Assembly: GCA_024742815.1 (NCBI GenBank)
Contig: JANSXX010000017.1
Span: 15,633 to 79,632 of the forward strand
Direction of reading: 5' to 3'
DNA from: HXMU1420-13 sp024742815
GTDB lineage: Bacteria > Bacteroidota > Rhodothermia > Balneolales > Balneolaceae
Length of the DNA stretch: 64,000 nt
Positions 55,401-63,861 of the stretch are shown piece after piece. A program made the position numbers and the translations under genes. The notes under the pieces were generated by a model. It was not told where the DNA came from, did not search any database, and saw nothing but the letters and a program-made list of their open reading frames with translations. Every line of letters starts with the position of its first letter. Position 1 is the first letter of the stretch.

Positions 55401-56796
55401 CTAGCGGGTGTAATCGAATAGCTTTTTCTTCAATAAGTACCGGCTGGAACGCCTGAATACCTAAACGGTGAAGTGTTGGAGCACGGTTTAGCATCACAGG
55501 GTGCCCTGTAATTACATTTTCCAATACTTCCCAAACTACCGCATCGCGTCGATCAACAACTTTTTTCGCTGATTTTACCGTTTTAACATATCCACGCTCA
55601 ATCAATCGGCGGATTATAAACGGCTTGTAAAGCTCGACGGCCATCTCTTTCGGAAGACCACATTCGTGCATCTTCAATTCCGGGCCTACCACAATTACAG
55701 AACGACCAGAATAATCAACACGCTTACCAAGAAGGTTTTGACGGAAACGACCACTCTTACCTTTAAGCATATCACTCAAAGATTTTAGTGGACGGTTATT
55801 ATTTCGAACAGCGTTTGATTTACGCGAGTTATCATATAATGAATCAACTGCTTCCTGTAACATGCGTTTCTCATTTCTGAGAATTACATCAGGAGCTTTG
55901 ATATCAATAAGTCTTTTCAGACGATTGTTTCTGATGATTACACGTCGGTAAAGATCATTTAAATCGGAAGTTGCGAAACGACCACCTTCAAGAGGTACTA
56001 ATGGGCGAAGTTCCGGTGGAATTACAGGAATTACACGCTGAACCATCCACTCAGGTCTGTTTTCGGTGTGCTGAGCAGCCGCACGGAAAGACTCAATAAC
56101 CTGAAGTCGTTTTAATTTTTTCTTCTTACGCATTTGTGAAGTTTCGTTCTTCACTTCGTAGCGTAATGTGTAAGCTAATTCATCCAGATCAAGATCTGCA
56201 AGCATAGCTTCGAGGGCATCAGCACCCTCTTTTACAATGAATTTGTCCTCATCGTCATCATCCAGCTCGTAATTATCTTCCGGCAGCTGATCCATGATGT
56301 CGTACTTCTCTTCTTCAGAGATCATGTCGCCTTTTGCGTAACCAAGATCACGAGCCAAGCCCGGATTGATGATCACAAAAGTTTCATAATAAACGATACG
56401 ATCAAGATTTTTAGAAGAAAGGCCTAATAAGTAGGCAATTTTGTTTGGTAATGATTTGAAGTACCAAATGTGTACGGTTGGAACAGTAAGGGTAATGTGG
56501 CCCATACGTTCTCTACGAACCGCTTTACGGGTAACTTCTACACCACAACGATCACAGATAATACCTTTATAGCGGATTCGCTTGTACTTTCCGCAGTGGC
56601 ACTCATAATCTTTTACCGGGCCGAAGATCTTTTCACAGAAAAGACCGTCCATTTCCGGCTTAAAAGTACGATAGTTGATGGTCTCGGGGGTGAGAACTTC
56701 ACCGTGAGAACGTGATAAAATTGTCTCTGCAGACGCCAGCGAGATGCCGATGCTGCTAAAGTCGTTGGTTACTGCTAATGTTTTTGTAATTGGCAA
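52492..56796 (-). CDS. rpoC: DNA-directed RNA polymerase subunit beta'
   Basis: The 1434-residue subunit carries the active site NADFDGD at residues 471-477, which chelates catalytic Mg2+. The N-terminal zinc finger has CHCGKYKRIRYKGIICDRCG, and a second zinc region has CETGRGVCAKCYGRDLARG. The start context (MPITKTLAVTNDF) and domain order are normal. It follows rpoB by 33 bp, in the usual order. Confidence 0.99.
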   Translation of the reverse strand: MPITKTLAVTNDFSSIGISLASAETILSRSHGEVLTPETINYRTFKPEMDGLFCEKIFGPVKDYECHCGKYKRIRYKGIICDRCGVEVTRKAVRRERMGHITLTVPTVHIWYFKSLPNKIAYLLGLSSKNLDRIVYYETFVIINPGLARDLGYAKGDMISEEEKYDIMDQLPEDNYELDDDDEDKFIVKEGADALEAMLADLDLDELAYTLRYEVKNETSQMRKKKKLKRLQVIESFRAAAQHTENRPEWMVQRVIPVIPPELRPLVPLEGGRFATSDLNDLYRRVIIRNNRLKRLIDIKAPDVILRNEKRMLQEAVDSLYDNSRKSNAVRNNNRPLKSLSDMLKGKSGRFRQNLLGKRVDYSGRSVIVVGPELKMHECGLPKEMAVELYKPFIIRRLIERGYVKTVKSAKKVVDRRDAVVWEVLENVITGHPVMLNRAPTLHRLGIQAFQPVLIEEKAIRLHPLACTAFNADFDGDQMAVHLPLSHDAVLEASVLMLGSHNIMSPANGGPIAVPSQDMILGLYYLTKPRGGQKGEGKTFASPEEVIVAFDQQMIDIHAKINVRVQSKNADGEIVSEVVKTSTGRVLFNEIVPEEMGFINKTLGKKELRILIGEIHGTTGTAKTAAFLDDMKKLGYENATLGGLSFSLDDIIIPDAKAELINGAKDEVMDIQSRYEMGFITDNERYNQVIDKWTSTTNRVSETLFKALAEDRDGFNPVFMMADSGARGSKEQIRQLGGMRGLMAKPQKSGLQQGNEVIENPILSSFKEGLTVLEYFISTHGARKGLADTALKTADAGYLTRRLVDVSQDVIITESDCGTLRGIKMEALKDNEDIIERLEDRIIGRFSLHDIYDPISDELICEANQMIDESVAKKIAETSIEQVEIRSVLTCETGRGVCAKCYGRDLARGTVVEKGEAVGVIAAQSIGEPGTQLTLRTFHVGGTASRLEADSQHKAKFEGKVEFENVRVVTYDDGEEEHNVVLSRAGELKIVDDEGKVLISYNVPYGSEMIVEEGDMVPKGAQLCKWDPYNALIFSEIDGTVHYKDILEGLTYTEDTDAQTGHREKVIIDSKDRSLVPTLAVRGEGDILRESTLPVETHIVIEDGEKVSAGQVIAKIPRATSKSKDITAGLPRVTELFEARSPSDPAAVSEIDGIVEMGGRKRGSQEVIVKSKDGTDEKKYLISLSKHILVQANDFVKAGQPLSDGTIPAQDILNILGPYAVQSYLVNEIQEVYRLQGVKINDKHIEVIVSTMMQKVEITDPGDTMFLEGDKVDRFEVNTRNDELIGKFVVTDPGGSELKKGTILDRREVRDINNQLIKDDKEELQTREAEPAISKPILLGITRAALSTESWLSAASFQETTKVLTQASIEAKKDFLRGLKENVVVGHKVPAGTGLRDYNDIIVGSKKDMEQGEAEVAQVFEALGGDDATEGDMN

Positions 56797-56829
56797 GGGG
56801 TTTTCCTCCGAAACTTATATTAACAGTGA

Positions 56830-59800
56830 TTAATTCAAATGAATTTCAAGGCCGAGACCCATAAGCTCTCGTAACAATACCTTAAATGATTCCGGCACGT
56901 CTCCATCAGGAAGGTTTTCACCTTTTACAATGGCTTCATAAACTTTGGATCGTCCTTTTACGTCGTCACTCTTTACAGTGAGCATTTCTTTCAAGATGCT
57001 GGAAGCACCATACGCATACAGTGCCCATACCTCCATCTCACCAAGTCGCTGACCACCAAACTGAGCTTTACCACCCAATGGCTGTTGCGTAATTAATGAG
57101 TATGGCCCGATTGAACGAGAGTGCATCTTATCCTGAACTAAGTGGTTCAGTTTAATCATGTAGATGTAGCCTACAGTAGTTTTTTGTGAGAATTTCTCAC
57201 CACTTCTACCATCATAAAGTTCAACACGGCCATCTTCAGGTAAACCTGCAGCGCGTAGTTGCTCTTTTACATCGTTCATGCTTGCACCATCAAATATCGG
57301 TGAGGCGAAGGTTGTACCTAATTTCTTGGCTGCCCATCCTAAAATGGTTTCATAAATCTGACCAAGGTTCATACGAGAAGGTACACCAAGTGGGTTTAAG
57401 CAGATGTCAACCGGAGTACCATCTTCCATAAACGGCATGTCTTCAACAGGTACGATTTTAGCAACCACACCTTTGTTACCGTGACGACCTGCCATCTTAT
57501 CACCTACCTGAAGCTTACGCTTCTTAGCCACAAATACTTTGGCTTTTTGGATGATTCCCGGAGGCAGCTCATCTCCTACTTGAATAGCAAATGTTCTACG
57601 TTTTGCTTCGCTGTCGATTTCGCGACGTAACTCTCTGTAATTGTGGAACAATAATTTTACATGCTTCACCAACTCCTGATCGGTTGCCCAATCGATGTTT
57701 TCGTTGATGTTCACAGGATCGATCTCTTCAAATACAGACTTCTTGTACTTCTCACCTTTCGGGATAAGCTCAACTCGGCTGTAATCGTACACACCCGGTG
57801 AAGTTTTATCACGAAGTAGCGAATACATTTTATCTGCCCACTGCTGATTTAATTCAGCAATTTTTTGGGAATGACGCTCCTGCTCTTGTTCTACACGCTT
57901 TTTCTCTTCTTTACGTGATACAAGTTCGTCTCTCTTTCGGCTGAAAAGCTTAGTACCAATAACAGTACCGGATACACCCGGAGGTGTTTTTAGAGATGCA
58001 TCTTTTACATCACCTGCTTTATCACCAAAAATTGCACGTAATAATTTCTCTTCCGGAGTTGGATCTGTTTCACCTTTTGGAGTGATTTTACCAACTAATA
58101 TATCGCCCGGATTAATTTTAGCACCCACGCGAATCATACCACGCTCGTTAAGGTTGCGTGTAGCTTCCTCACTTACGTTAGGGATTTCACGGGTTAGCTC
58201 TTCCTCACCACGTTTTGTGTCACGAACTTGTTGTTCGAACTCAGTAATGTGGATAGAAGTGTAAATATCTTCTTGTACGATGCGCTCAGAAATAACGATC
58301 GCATCCTCAAAGTTGTAACCGCGCCATGGCATGAAAGCTACAAGTAGATTACGACCTAATGCAAGTTCACCACCATCAGTAGAGCATCCATCAACAATAG
58401 CCTGATTCTTTTTAACCTTGTCGCCTACTTTTACAATTGGGCGCTGGTTTATGGCAGTATCCTGATTCGTACGCGTAAATTTCTCTAATTTGTACGATTT
58501 GATACCACCATCAAAGTAGCAATTCTGTTGCAATTCGGTTCGCTCATACTTCACTCGAACTTCTGTTGCACTTACATATACCACTTCACCGTCGGCTTCT
58601 GCAGTGATAATTGCACGAGAATCTCGAGCAGCACGATGTTCAAGTCCGGTACCTACAACCGGTGCTTCCGGTCTCAAGAGTGGCACGGCTTGACGCTGCA
58701 TGTTCGAGCCCATCAACGCACGGTTGGCATCATCATGCTCGATGAATGGAATCAACGCAGCTGCTAACGAAGTAATTTGGTTGGTAGCAACGTCCATGTA
58801 TTCGATTTCATCGACACGTGCTTGGTTGTAGTTACCTTCACGAGCTCTGGAGAATACAGTCTCGTTTTTGAACATATTGTTCTCACCAAGCTCAGCATTT
58901 GCCTGGGCGATTACTGTCTCGTCTTCCTGCTCAGCAGCTAAATAATCAACTTCATCAGAAACCTGACCATCTTTTACTTTACGGTAAGGAGTTTCGATGA
59001 AACCAAAATCATTTACTTTGGCGTGCACACAAAGAGAAGAAATCAAACCAATGTTCGGACCTTCCGGTGTTTCAATCGGGCAAAGTCGACCATAATGCGT
59101 GTAGTGAACGTCACGAACCTCGAAACCGGCACGCTCACGGGTAAGTCCACCAGGGCCAAGCGCCGACATACGACGTTTGTGTGTCAATTCAGCTAATGGA
59201 TTCGTTTGATCCATAAACTGTGAAAGCTGATTGGTACCAAAGAAAGTGTTAATTACACTCGAAATGGTTCTCGCATTTACAAGATCCTGAGGCGTTAATT
59301 GCTCAGCATCGCGCGAGTTCATTCTTTCTTTTATGGTACGCGCCATACGTGCTAAACCAATTGCAAACTGCTGGCCCAGCTGCTCACCTACGGTACGTAC
59401 ACGACGGTTACTCAAGTGATCAATATCATCCACTTGAGATTTCATATTCTTTAGTCGGATTACCTCACGGATAATCGCAACAATATCTTCTTTAGTCAGA
59501 TACTGAACATCTGTTGCATCTAAATGCAGACGTTTGTTCAATCGGTATCTACCAACTTCACCAAGGTCGTACTTCTTATCGCTAAAGAATAAGCGCTCAA
59601 GAATTGCACGTGAAGTTTCCGGATCTGGCATTTCACCAGAGCGAATTTGCTGGTAAACTTCACCAAGTGCAGAAGTTTCATCCCAAGTTGGATCTTTACG
59701 AAGTGTGTTCATGATTACAGAACGAGAAGACTCTTCTTCAGAAATTTTCTGAACAAGTACTGTTTTCAGTTCTGCTTCTTTCAGCATGCCGTAATCATCT

Positions 59801-60654
59801 TCCGTTAATTCATGATCACGTTCGAAAATGATTTTTCGATTTAGTGCTTCGCTTACTTCACCGGTTTCTTCATCAACAACCTCTTCCATTTCTTCCATCA
59901 CGATATTCTCAGCAAGGCGTTTGCCCACTAAGTTTTTCTGATAGGTTGGCTTGGAACCGAACTTAATTTCTTCCGAAAGCTCAAATAAGCTTAACAGATC
60001 TAAATCGGTAGAATAACCAAGAGCACGAAGTAGCGTAGTTGCTGGGATCTTTTTCTTACGATCGATGTAAGCCCAAAGTACGTCACGGATATCAGTAGTG
60101 AATTCAATCCAGCTACCTTTAAATGGAATAACTCGAGCTGAATACAACTGAGTACCATTCGGATGCACTGATTGGCCAAAGAACACACCGGGTGAACGGT
60201 GTAACTGGCTCACAATAACACGCTCAGCGCCATTAATGATAAAGGTTCCGCGATTGGTCATCCAAGGCAGATCACCCAGAAACACTTCCTGTTCGATGGT
60301 TTCGCTGGCTTCATCACTGTCATCTACAGATGAAAGCCGCAGCTTAGCTTTAAGGGGTACAGAATACGTTAAGCCTCGATCCTGGCATTCTTTGATTGTG
60401 TATCGAGGTACATCAACATTGTAATATAGAAACTCAAGAATGTGGGTTTCGCGGGTATCCTGAATTGGGAAATTCTCAAGGAAAATTCGCTGCAACCCTT
60501 GATTCAATCGCTCGTTTGGGGCAATATCAAGTTGTACAAATTTTTCGAACGACTCTAGCTGTATATCCAGAAAATCAGGATATTCCAGTACGTGTTGAGT
60601 TCTGCCAAATGATTGGCGGGAAGTATTTGGGATGGTTTGCATCTTCTTGCTCAA
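56830..60654 (-). CDS. rpoB: DNA-directed RNA polymerase subunit beta
   Basis: The 1274-residue subunit contains the rifampicin-region block (TNQDTAINQRPIVKVGD and the downstream NLLVAFMPWRGYNFEDAIVI) and a C-terminal clamp segment (GGKAQFGGQRLGEMEVWALY). The start is TTG at 60654, chosen because AGGAG (complement of 60663-60667) sits 8 nt before it; the first ATG, at 60642, would leave about 20 nt. Only four codons differ between the two options. Both rpoB and rpoC are in the standard operon. Confidence 0.98.
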   Translation of the reverse strand: MSKKMQTIPNTSRQSFGRTQHVLEYPDFLDIQLESFEKFVQLDIAPNERLNQGLQRIFLENFPIQDTRETHILEFLYYNVDVPRYTIKECQDRGLTYSVPLKAKLRLSSVDDSDEASETIEQEVFLGDLPWMTNRGTFIINGAERVIVSQLHRSPGVFFGQSVHPNGTQLYSARVIPFKGSWIEFTTDIRDVLWAYIDRKKKIPATTLLRALGYSTDLDLLSLFELSEEIKFGSKPTYQKNLVGKRLAENIVMEEMEEVVDEETGEVSEALNRKIIFERDHELTEDDYGMLKEAELKTVLVQKISEEESSRSVIMNTLRKDPTWDETSALGEVYQQIRSGEMPDPETSRAILERLFFSDKKYDLGEVGRYRLNKRLHLDATDVQYLTKEDIVAIIREVIRLKNMKSQVDDIDHLSNRRVRTVGEQLGQQFAIGLARMARTIKERMNSRDAEQLTPQDLVNARTISSVINTFFGTNQLSQFMDQTNPLAELTHKRRMSALGPGGLTRERAGFEVRDVHYTHYGRLCPIETPEGPNIGLISSLCVHAKVNDFGFIETPYRKVKDGQVSDEVDYLAAEQEDETVIAQANAELGENNMFKNETVFSRAREGNYNQARVDEIEYMDVATNQITSLAAALIPFIEHDDANRALMGSNMQRQAVPLLRPEAPVVGTGLEHRAARDSRAIITAEADGEVVYVSATEVRVKYERTELQQNCYFDGGIKSYKLEKFTRTNQDTAINQRPIVKVGDKVKKNQAIVDGCSTDGGELALGRNLLVAFMPWRGYNFEDAIVISERIVQEDIYTSIHITEFEQQVRDTKRGEEELTREIPNVSEEATRNLNERGMIRVGAKINPGDILVGKITPKGETDPTPEEKLLRAIFGDKAGDVKDASLKTPPGVSGTVIGTKLFSRKRDELVSRKEEKKRVEQEQERHSQKIAELNQQWADKMYSLLRDKTSPGVYDYSRVELIPKGEKYKKSVFEEIDPVNINENIDWATDQELVKHVKLLFHNYRELRREIDSEAKRRTFAIQVGDELPPGIIQKAKVFVAKKRKLQVGDKMAGRHGNKGVVAKIVPVEDMPFMEDGTPVDICLNPLGVPSRMNLGQIYETILGWAAKKLGTTFASPIFDGASMNDVKEQLRAAGLPEDGRVELYDGRSGEKFSQKTTVGYIYMIKLNHLVQDKMHSRSIGPYSLITQQPLGGKAQFGGQRLGEMEVWALYAYGASSILKEMLTVKSDDVKGRSKVYEAIVKGENLPDGDVPESFKVLLRELMGLGLEIHLN

Positions 60655-60690
60655 AAGGACCTCTCCTTTTAAATTGAAGGGTAATGGTGA

Positions 60691-60709
60691 ATGCCCGTAT
60701 TATGGGCAT
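60691..60709 (-). other. hairpin in the rplL-rpoB spacer (distal)
   Basis: ATGCCC (60691-60696) pairs with GGGCAT (60704-60709) across a 7-nt loop; no T-run follows. It lies between a second hairpin and the rpoB ribosome binding site. Confidence 0.5.
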
Positions 60710-60728
60710 GGGTACATAGACGCCAATA

Positions 60729-60754
60729 GCCAATACCGTTTTCACGATATTGGC
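60729..60754 (-). other. hairpin with GAAA tetraloop in the rplL-rpoB spacer
   Basis: On the minus strand GCCAATAUCGU pairs with ACGGUAUUGGC (eleven pairs, one of them U-G) closed by GAAA. The unit GCCAATA recurs directly alongside at 60722-60728. Position matches where enteric bacteria have an attenuator and RNase III site between rplL and rpoB. Confidence 0.7.
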
Positions 60755-60778
60755 TGCCAGCGATAATTTGCGAAATGA

Positions 60779-61156
60779 TTACTTCAGCTCTACAGAAGCT
60801 CCTGCTTCTTCTAGCTTATTTTTAATCTCTTCAGCTTCTTCTTTCGACGCGCCTTCTTTTACTGTGTTAGGAGCACCGTCTACCAATTCTTTAGCTTCTT
60901 TCAAGCCAAGACCGGTAATACCGCGTACTTCTTTAATAACAGCAATTTTCTTTGCGCCAGCAGAAGTAAGAACTACATCAAACTCAGTTTGCTCTTCAGC
61001 AGCACCGGCATCACCACCACCGGCAGGACCTGCAACTGCAACAGCCGCTGCAGCAGGTTTGATATCGTATTCTTCTTCTAGAACTTTAGCAAGTTCGTTA
61101 GCTTCTTTAATTGTTAAGTTTACAAGCTGTTCTGCTAGTTCTTTAACGTCAGCCAT
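60779..61156 (-). CDS. rplL: 50S ribosomal protein L7/L12
   Basis: The 125-residue stalk protein has the dimerising N-terminal helices (LAEQLVNLTIKEANELAKVL), an Ala/Gly hinge (AAAAVAVAGPAGGGDAGAAE) and the C-terminal factor-binding domain (AKKIAVIKEVRGITGLGLKE, then AKELVDGAPNTVKEGASKEEA). It recruits translation GTPases. It is translated after rplJ, the usual pairing. Confidence 0.98.
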   Translation of the reverse strand: MADVKELAEQLVNLTIKEANELAKVLEEEYDIKPAAAAVAVAGPAGGGDAGAAEEQTEFDVVLTSAGAKKIAVIKEVRGITGLGLKEAKELVDGAPNTVKEGASKEEAEEIKNKLEEAGASVELK

Positions 61157-61204
61157 TTTATTTCTCCAGTTGTTTTGTAAGTAAAATTCGTAATTAAATA
61201 AGGG

Positions 61205-61729
61205 TTAGTTTTCGCCTTTTTCAGCGATGGTTTTTACAGCACCAACAATGTTAGAACCTTGTGCTTGCAAGCCACCTACTACGTTTGTAATTGGTGCCAT
61301 TAATAAGCCAAGAACGTCTCCAATGATCTCGTTCTTAGACTTCATAGCTGCAAGTGCATCAAGTTTATCGCCACCGTAAAACTCGCCATCAACAATAGCA
61401 GCCTTAAACTGTGGTTTATTATTATTTTCCTTGATGAAGTCCTTCAATACTTTAGCTGGTGCAGATAATTCTTCTTCTACAAATGCGAAGCCATTTTGCT
61501 CGTTAAGCGTTGGAATGATATCATCGTATCCACCAACTTCTTCCATAGCAAGCTTCATCAGTTTATTTTTATAAACTTTGAAGAAGACATCTCCCTTACG
61601 GAATGCTCCACGCAGTTTGTTAGCTTCCGCCACAGACATTCCCGTGTATTTTGCAACGTATAGAGCGTTGGCACTGCGTAGGTGTTCTGTGATTTCGTCT
61701 AATACTGCTCGCTTTTCTGCAGTAGGCAT
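61205..61729 (-). CDS. rplJ: 50S ribosomal protein L10
   Basis: The 174-residue stalk base protein shows SANALYVAKYTGMSVAEANK, RGAFRKGDVFFKVYKNKLMK and a C-terminal helix that binds L7/L12 dimers. A GGAGGAATTAA ribosome binding site precedes its start. Only 13 nt separate it from rplA, so any L10 autoregulatory leader would have to lie inside rplA coding sequence. Confidence 0.98.
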   Translation of the reverse strand: MPTAEKRAVLDEITEHLRSANALYVAKYTGMSVAEANKLRGAFRKGDVFFKVYKNKLMKLAMEEVGGYDDIIPTLNEQNGFAFVEEELSAPAKVLKDFIKENNNKPQFKAAIVDGEFYGGDKLDALAAMKSKNEIIGDVLGLLMAPITNVVGGLQAQGSNIVGAVKTIAEKGEN

Positions 61730-61742
61730 AATTTAATTCCTC

Positions 61743-62444
61743 CTAGTTAAGGGATGTAACTGCGGTTCTGCTTATAGGTATGCTTGGCCCCATGGTAGTA
61801 CTCATGTATACACTTTTTACGTATATACCTTTTGCGGATGCAGGCTTTAAACGCATAACAGTTTGAAGAAACGCTTCTGCGTTATCTTTCAAATCTGACG
61901 CGGAAAAGCTTGCCTTACCAATTGCAGTGTGCAAAATACCGGTTTTATCAACTCTGAAGTCGATTTGACCAGCTTTAACCTGCTTTACTGCGGCGGCAAC
62001 ATCCATTGTTACTGTACCACTCTTTGGGTTTGGCATTAAACCTCGGGGTCCCAAAAAGCGACCTAACTTACCGAGTTTACCCATTACATCTGGTGTAGCG
62101 ATAATCACGTCTATATCAGCCCACCCATCTTCAATTTTTGCAATGTACTCATCAAGCCCGACATGATCGGCACCTGCTTCTTTCGCTTCATCTTGTTTAG
62201 CTTCGTTAACCAAAGCTAACACCCGCACTTCTTTACCGGTACCATGAGGCAAGCTCACTGTACCACGCACCATTTGATCAGCATGACGTGGATCAACTCC
62301 TAAACGGATATCGATATCTACTGAGGCATCAAATGTAGTAGTGGATGTTTTTTTAACAAGATCACAAGCTTCCTCCAGCGTATATTCCAACTCTGGATTT
62401 ACAAGAGCCTTGGCTGCTTGATATTTCTTTCCTTGTTTCGCCAT
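61743..62444 (-). CDS. rplA: 50S ribosomal protein L1
   Basis: The 233-residue protein has VDIDIRLGVDPRHADQMVRG, VSLPHGTGKEVRVLALVNEA and GRFLGPRGLMPNPKSGTVTM, the family's conserved blocks. It binds helices 76-78 of 23S rRNA and, in many bacteria, its own mRNA. It follows rplK with 13 bp between. Confidence 0.98.
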   Translation of the reverse strand: MAKQGKKYQAAKALVNPELEYTLEEACDLVKKTSTTTFDASVDIDIRLGVDPRHADQMVRGTVSLPHGTGKEVRVLALVNEAKQDEAKEAGADHVGLDEYIAKIEDGWADIDVIIATPDVMGKLGKLGRFLGPRGLMPNPKSGTVTMDVAAAVKQVKAGQIDFRVDKTGILHTAIGKASFSASDLKDNAEAFLQTVMRLKPASAKGIYVKSVYMSTTMGPSIPISRTAVTSLN

Positions 62445-62457
62445 AGGTATAATTCCT

Positions 62458-62889
62458 TTACTTGTCGCGATTTACTCTAAGACCCATACTACGAGCCGTA
62501 CCAGCAATCATTTCTGCAGCAGCTTCAACGTCGAACGCGTTTAAGTCCTCCATTTTTTCCTCTGCAATTGCTTTGCACTGGCTCCAGGTAACCGTTCCCA
62601 CTTTAGCGCGGTTTGGTTCTCCTGAACCGGATTTAATCTTCGCTGCTTGTTTCAGTAACACTGGTGCAGGCGGGGTTTTTGTCTTAAATGTAAAAGACTT
62701 GTCCGCGAACACAGTAATTTCTACTGGAATTACAGTTCCGGTCTTTTCCTGAGTCTTAGCATTAAAGGCTTTACAAAACTCCATAATGTTGATACCAGCC
62801 TGACCTAACGCCGGACCTACAGGAGGTGCGGGATTGGCCTGACCACCAACGATTTGGAGCTTCAGGATTCTTTCAACTTTTTTAGCCAT
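62458..62889 (-). CDS. rplK: 50S ribosomal protein L11
   Basis: The 143-residue protein begins with the Pro-rich block GGQANPAPPVGPALGQAGIN, then MEFCKAFNAKTQEKTG. The C-terminal rRNA-binding domain has KIKSGSGEPNRAKVGTV and ends GTARSMGLRVN. It organises the GTPase-associated centre. Start ATG is at 62889 and the gene is first in the L11-L1-L10-L12 set. Confidence 0.98.
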   Translation of the reverse strand: MAKKVERILKLQIVGGQANPAPPVGPALGQAGINIMEFCKAFNAKTQEKTGTVIPVEITVFADKSFTFKTKTPPAPVLLKQAAKIKSGSGEPNRAKVGTVTWSQCKAIAEEKMEDLNAFDVEAAAEMIAGTARSMGLRVNRDK

Positions 62890-62941
62890 GGATTCTCAGG
62901 ATCCTATTCTAATTTTATAACTTCTATTTATCGCGTAATAG

Positions 62942-62959
62942 CTAGTTTGCATCAACTAG
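62942..62959 (-). promoter_or_regulatory. hairpin upstream of rplK, possible L1 regulatory site
   Basis: CTAGTT (62942-62947) pairs with AACTAG (62954-62959); on the minus strand the 6-nt loop is GATGCA. L1 feedback sites usually lie in this leader, but the exact L1 motif cannot be confirmed by eye. Confidence 0.35.
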
Positions 62960-62965
62960 GTTCTT

Positions 62966-63523
62966 TTATGCAGTGGATTCAACTTGATTCACATCCACCT
63001 CTACCGGAGTACGTCGGCCGAAAATGCTCACCAATACACGGAGCTTCAGTTTATCGGCGTTTACTTCCTGTACTGTTCCGTCAAAATCTTTGAACGGTCC
63101 AGAGATCACTTTTACAAGATCTCCTTCGTTGTAAGGAATATCCACGTTCCGGATTTCATCGCCTGCTTCTTGCACTCGTCCAATGATGCGTTGAACTTCG
63201 TGCTTCTTCAGCGGCGTTGGCACCGTTTGTTCCTTACCTACTTTCAAAAAACCAAGGCAAGAGGGTGCACTTTGAATTAGATTATTTACCTCTTCATCAT
63301 AATGAGTGTTCAGCAGGATATAACCTGGAAAAAAGTTCTTTTCACGAGTTCGCTTCTTACCCCCTCTGATTTCAACTACTGTTTCGGTTGGTACCAAAAC
63401 ATCTAAAATCTTATCACCGAGGTCTTGATCTTCAATCTCTCGCTCGAGGAACTCTTTAACTTTTTTTTCGTGACTGGAAAAGCAGCGAACTACATACCAG
63501 CCATGTTCTAATTCTTTACTCAT
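62966..63523 (-). CDS. nusG: transcription termination/antitermination factor NusG
   Basis: The 185-residue protein has the NGN domain (about 1-115, GWYVVRCFSSHEKKVKEFLE, FFPGYILLNTHYDEEVNNLI) and a C-terminal KOW domain (about 130-180, EGDLVKVISGPFKDFDGTVQ). It binds RNA polymerase and links transcription to Rho or ribosomes. Its ATG overlaps the secE stop (TAATG), so the two are translationally coupled. Confidence 0.98.
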   Translation of the reverse strand: MSKELEHGWYVVRCFSSHEKKVKEFLEREIEDQDLGDKILDVLVPTETVVEIRGGKKRTREKNFFPGYILLNTHYDEEVNNLIQSAPSCLGFLKVGKEQTVPTPLKKHEVQRIIGRVQEAGDEIRNVDIPYNEGDLVKVISGPFKDFDGTVQEVNADKLKLRVLVSIFGRRTPVEVDVNQVESTA

Positions 63524-63705
63524 TATCTGTAAATAGCTTCAAGTACTGTGCTGTACACTTGATCGATGCCGAAAATAAATGCAGACAGTATGATCGAGAA
63601 GACAACAACAATTATAGTGTTATCAATTAATTCCTGTTGTGTTGGCCAACTCACTTTTTTGAATTCAGCAACCACACTCTCGAAGAAATTTGTAAGCTTT
63701 TCCAT
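63523..63705 (-). CDS. secE: preprotein translocase subunit SecE
   Basis: The 60-residue protein starts at ATG 63705 (MEKLTNFFESVVAEFKKVSW) and has the conserved FKKVSWPTQQELIDNTIIVV block, then one membrane helix (VFSIILSAFIFGIDQVYSTV). It stabilises SecY in the translocon. A longer reading that begins in the tRNA-Trp gene is an artefact. It is the short single-helix form. Confidence 0.96.
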   Translation of the reverse strand: MEKLTNFFESVVAEFKKVSWPTQQELIDNTIIVVVFSIILSAFIFGIDQVYSTVLEAIYR

Positions 63706-63722
63706 ATCAATTTGTTTGTTTG

Positions 63723-63795
63723 CACGGGCAGAGAGACTCGAACTCCCGACACCTGGTTTTGGAGACCAGTGCTCTACCAACTGAGCTATGCCCGT
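63723..63795 (-). tRNA. trnW: tRNA-Trp (CCA anticodon)
   Basis: The 73-nt cloverleaf begins ACGGGCATAGCTCAGTTGG at 63795. The anticodon loop is CTCCAAA, giving CCA; T-arm GGGAGTTCGAGTCTCTC; acceptor ACGGGCA pairs with TGCCCGT. No CCA is encoded at the 3' end. It lies between tuf and secE, a classic arrangement, 17 bp before the secE start. Confidence 0.97.
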
Positions 63796-63861
63796 TTATA
63801 CACACAAGAGTAGGCAGCTGCGCTACCTACTCTACAATGTGCAAATATGTTGGTGTTAGCC

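Noticed and set aside
60750..61184. A 144-residue open frame opposite rplL
   Set aside because: It is the mirror of the Ala/Glu-rich rplL codons and has no domain or start signals of its own.
61730..61742. An L10(L12)4 leader before rplJ
   Set aside because: The gap between rplA and rplJ is 13 nt, with no room for it.
63523..63780. An 85-residue secE reading starting at 63780
   Set aside because: Its first 25 residues come from the tRNA-Trp gene. The real start is ATG 63705.
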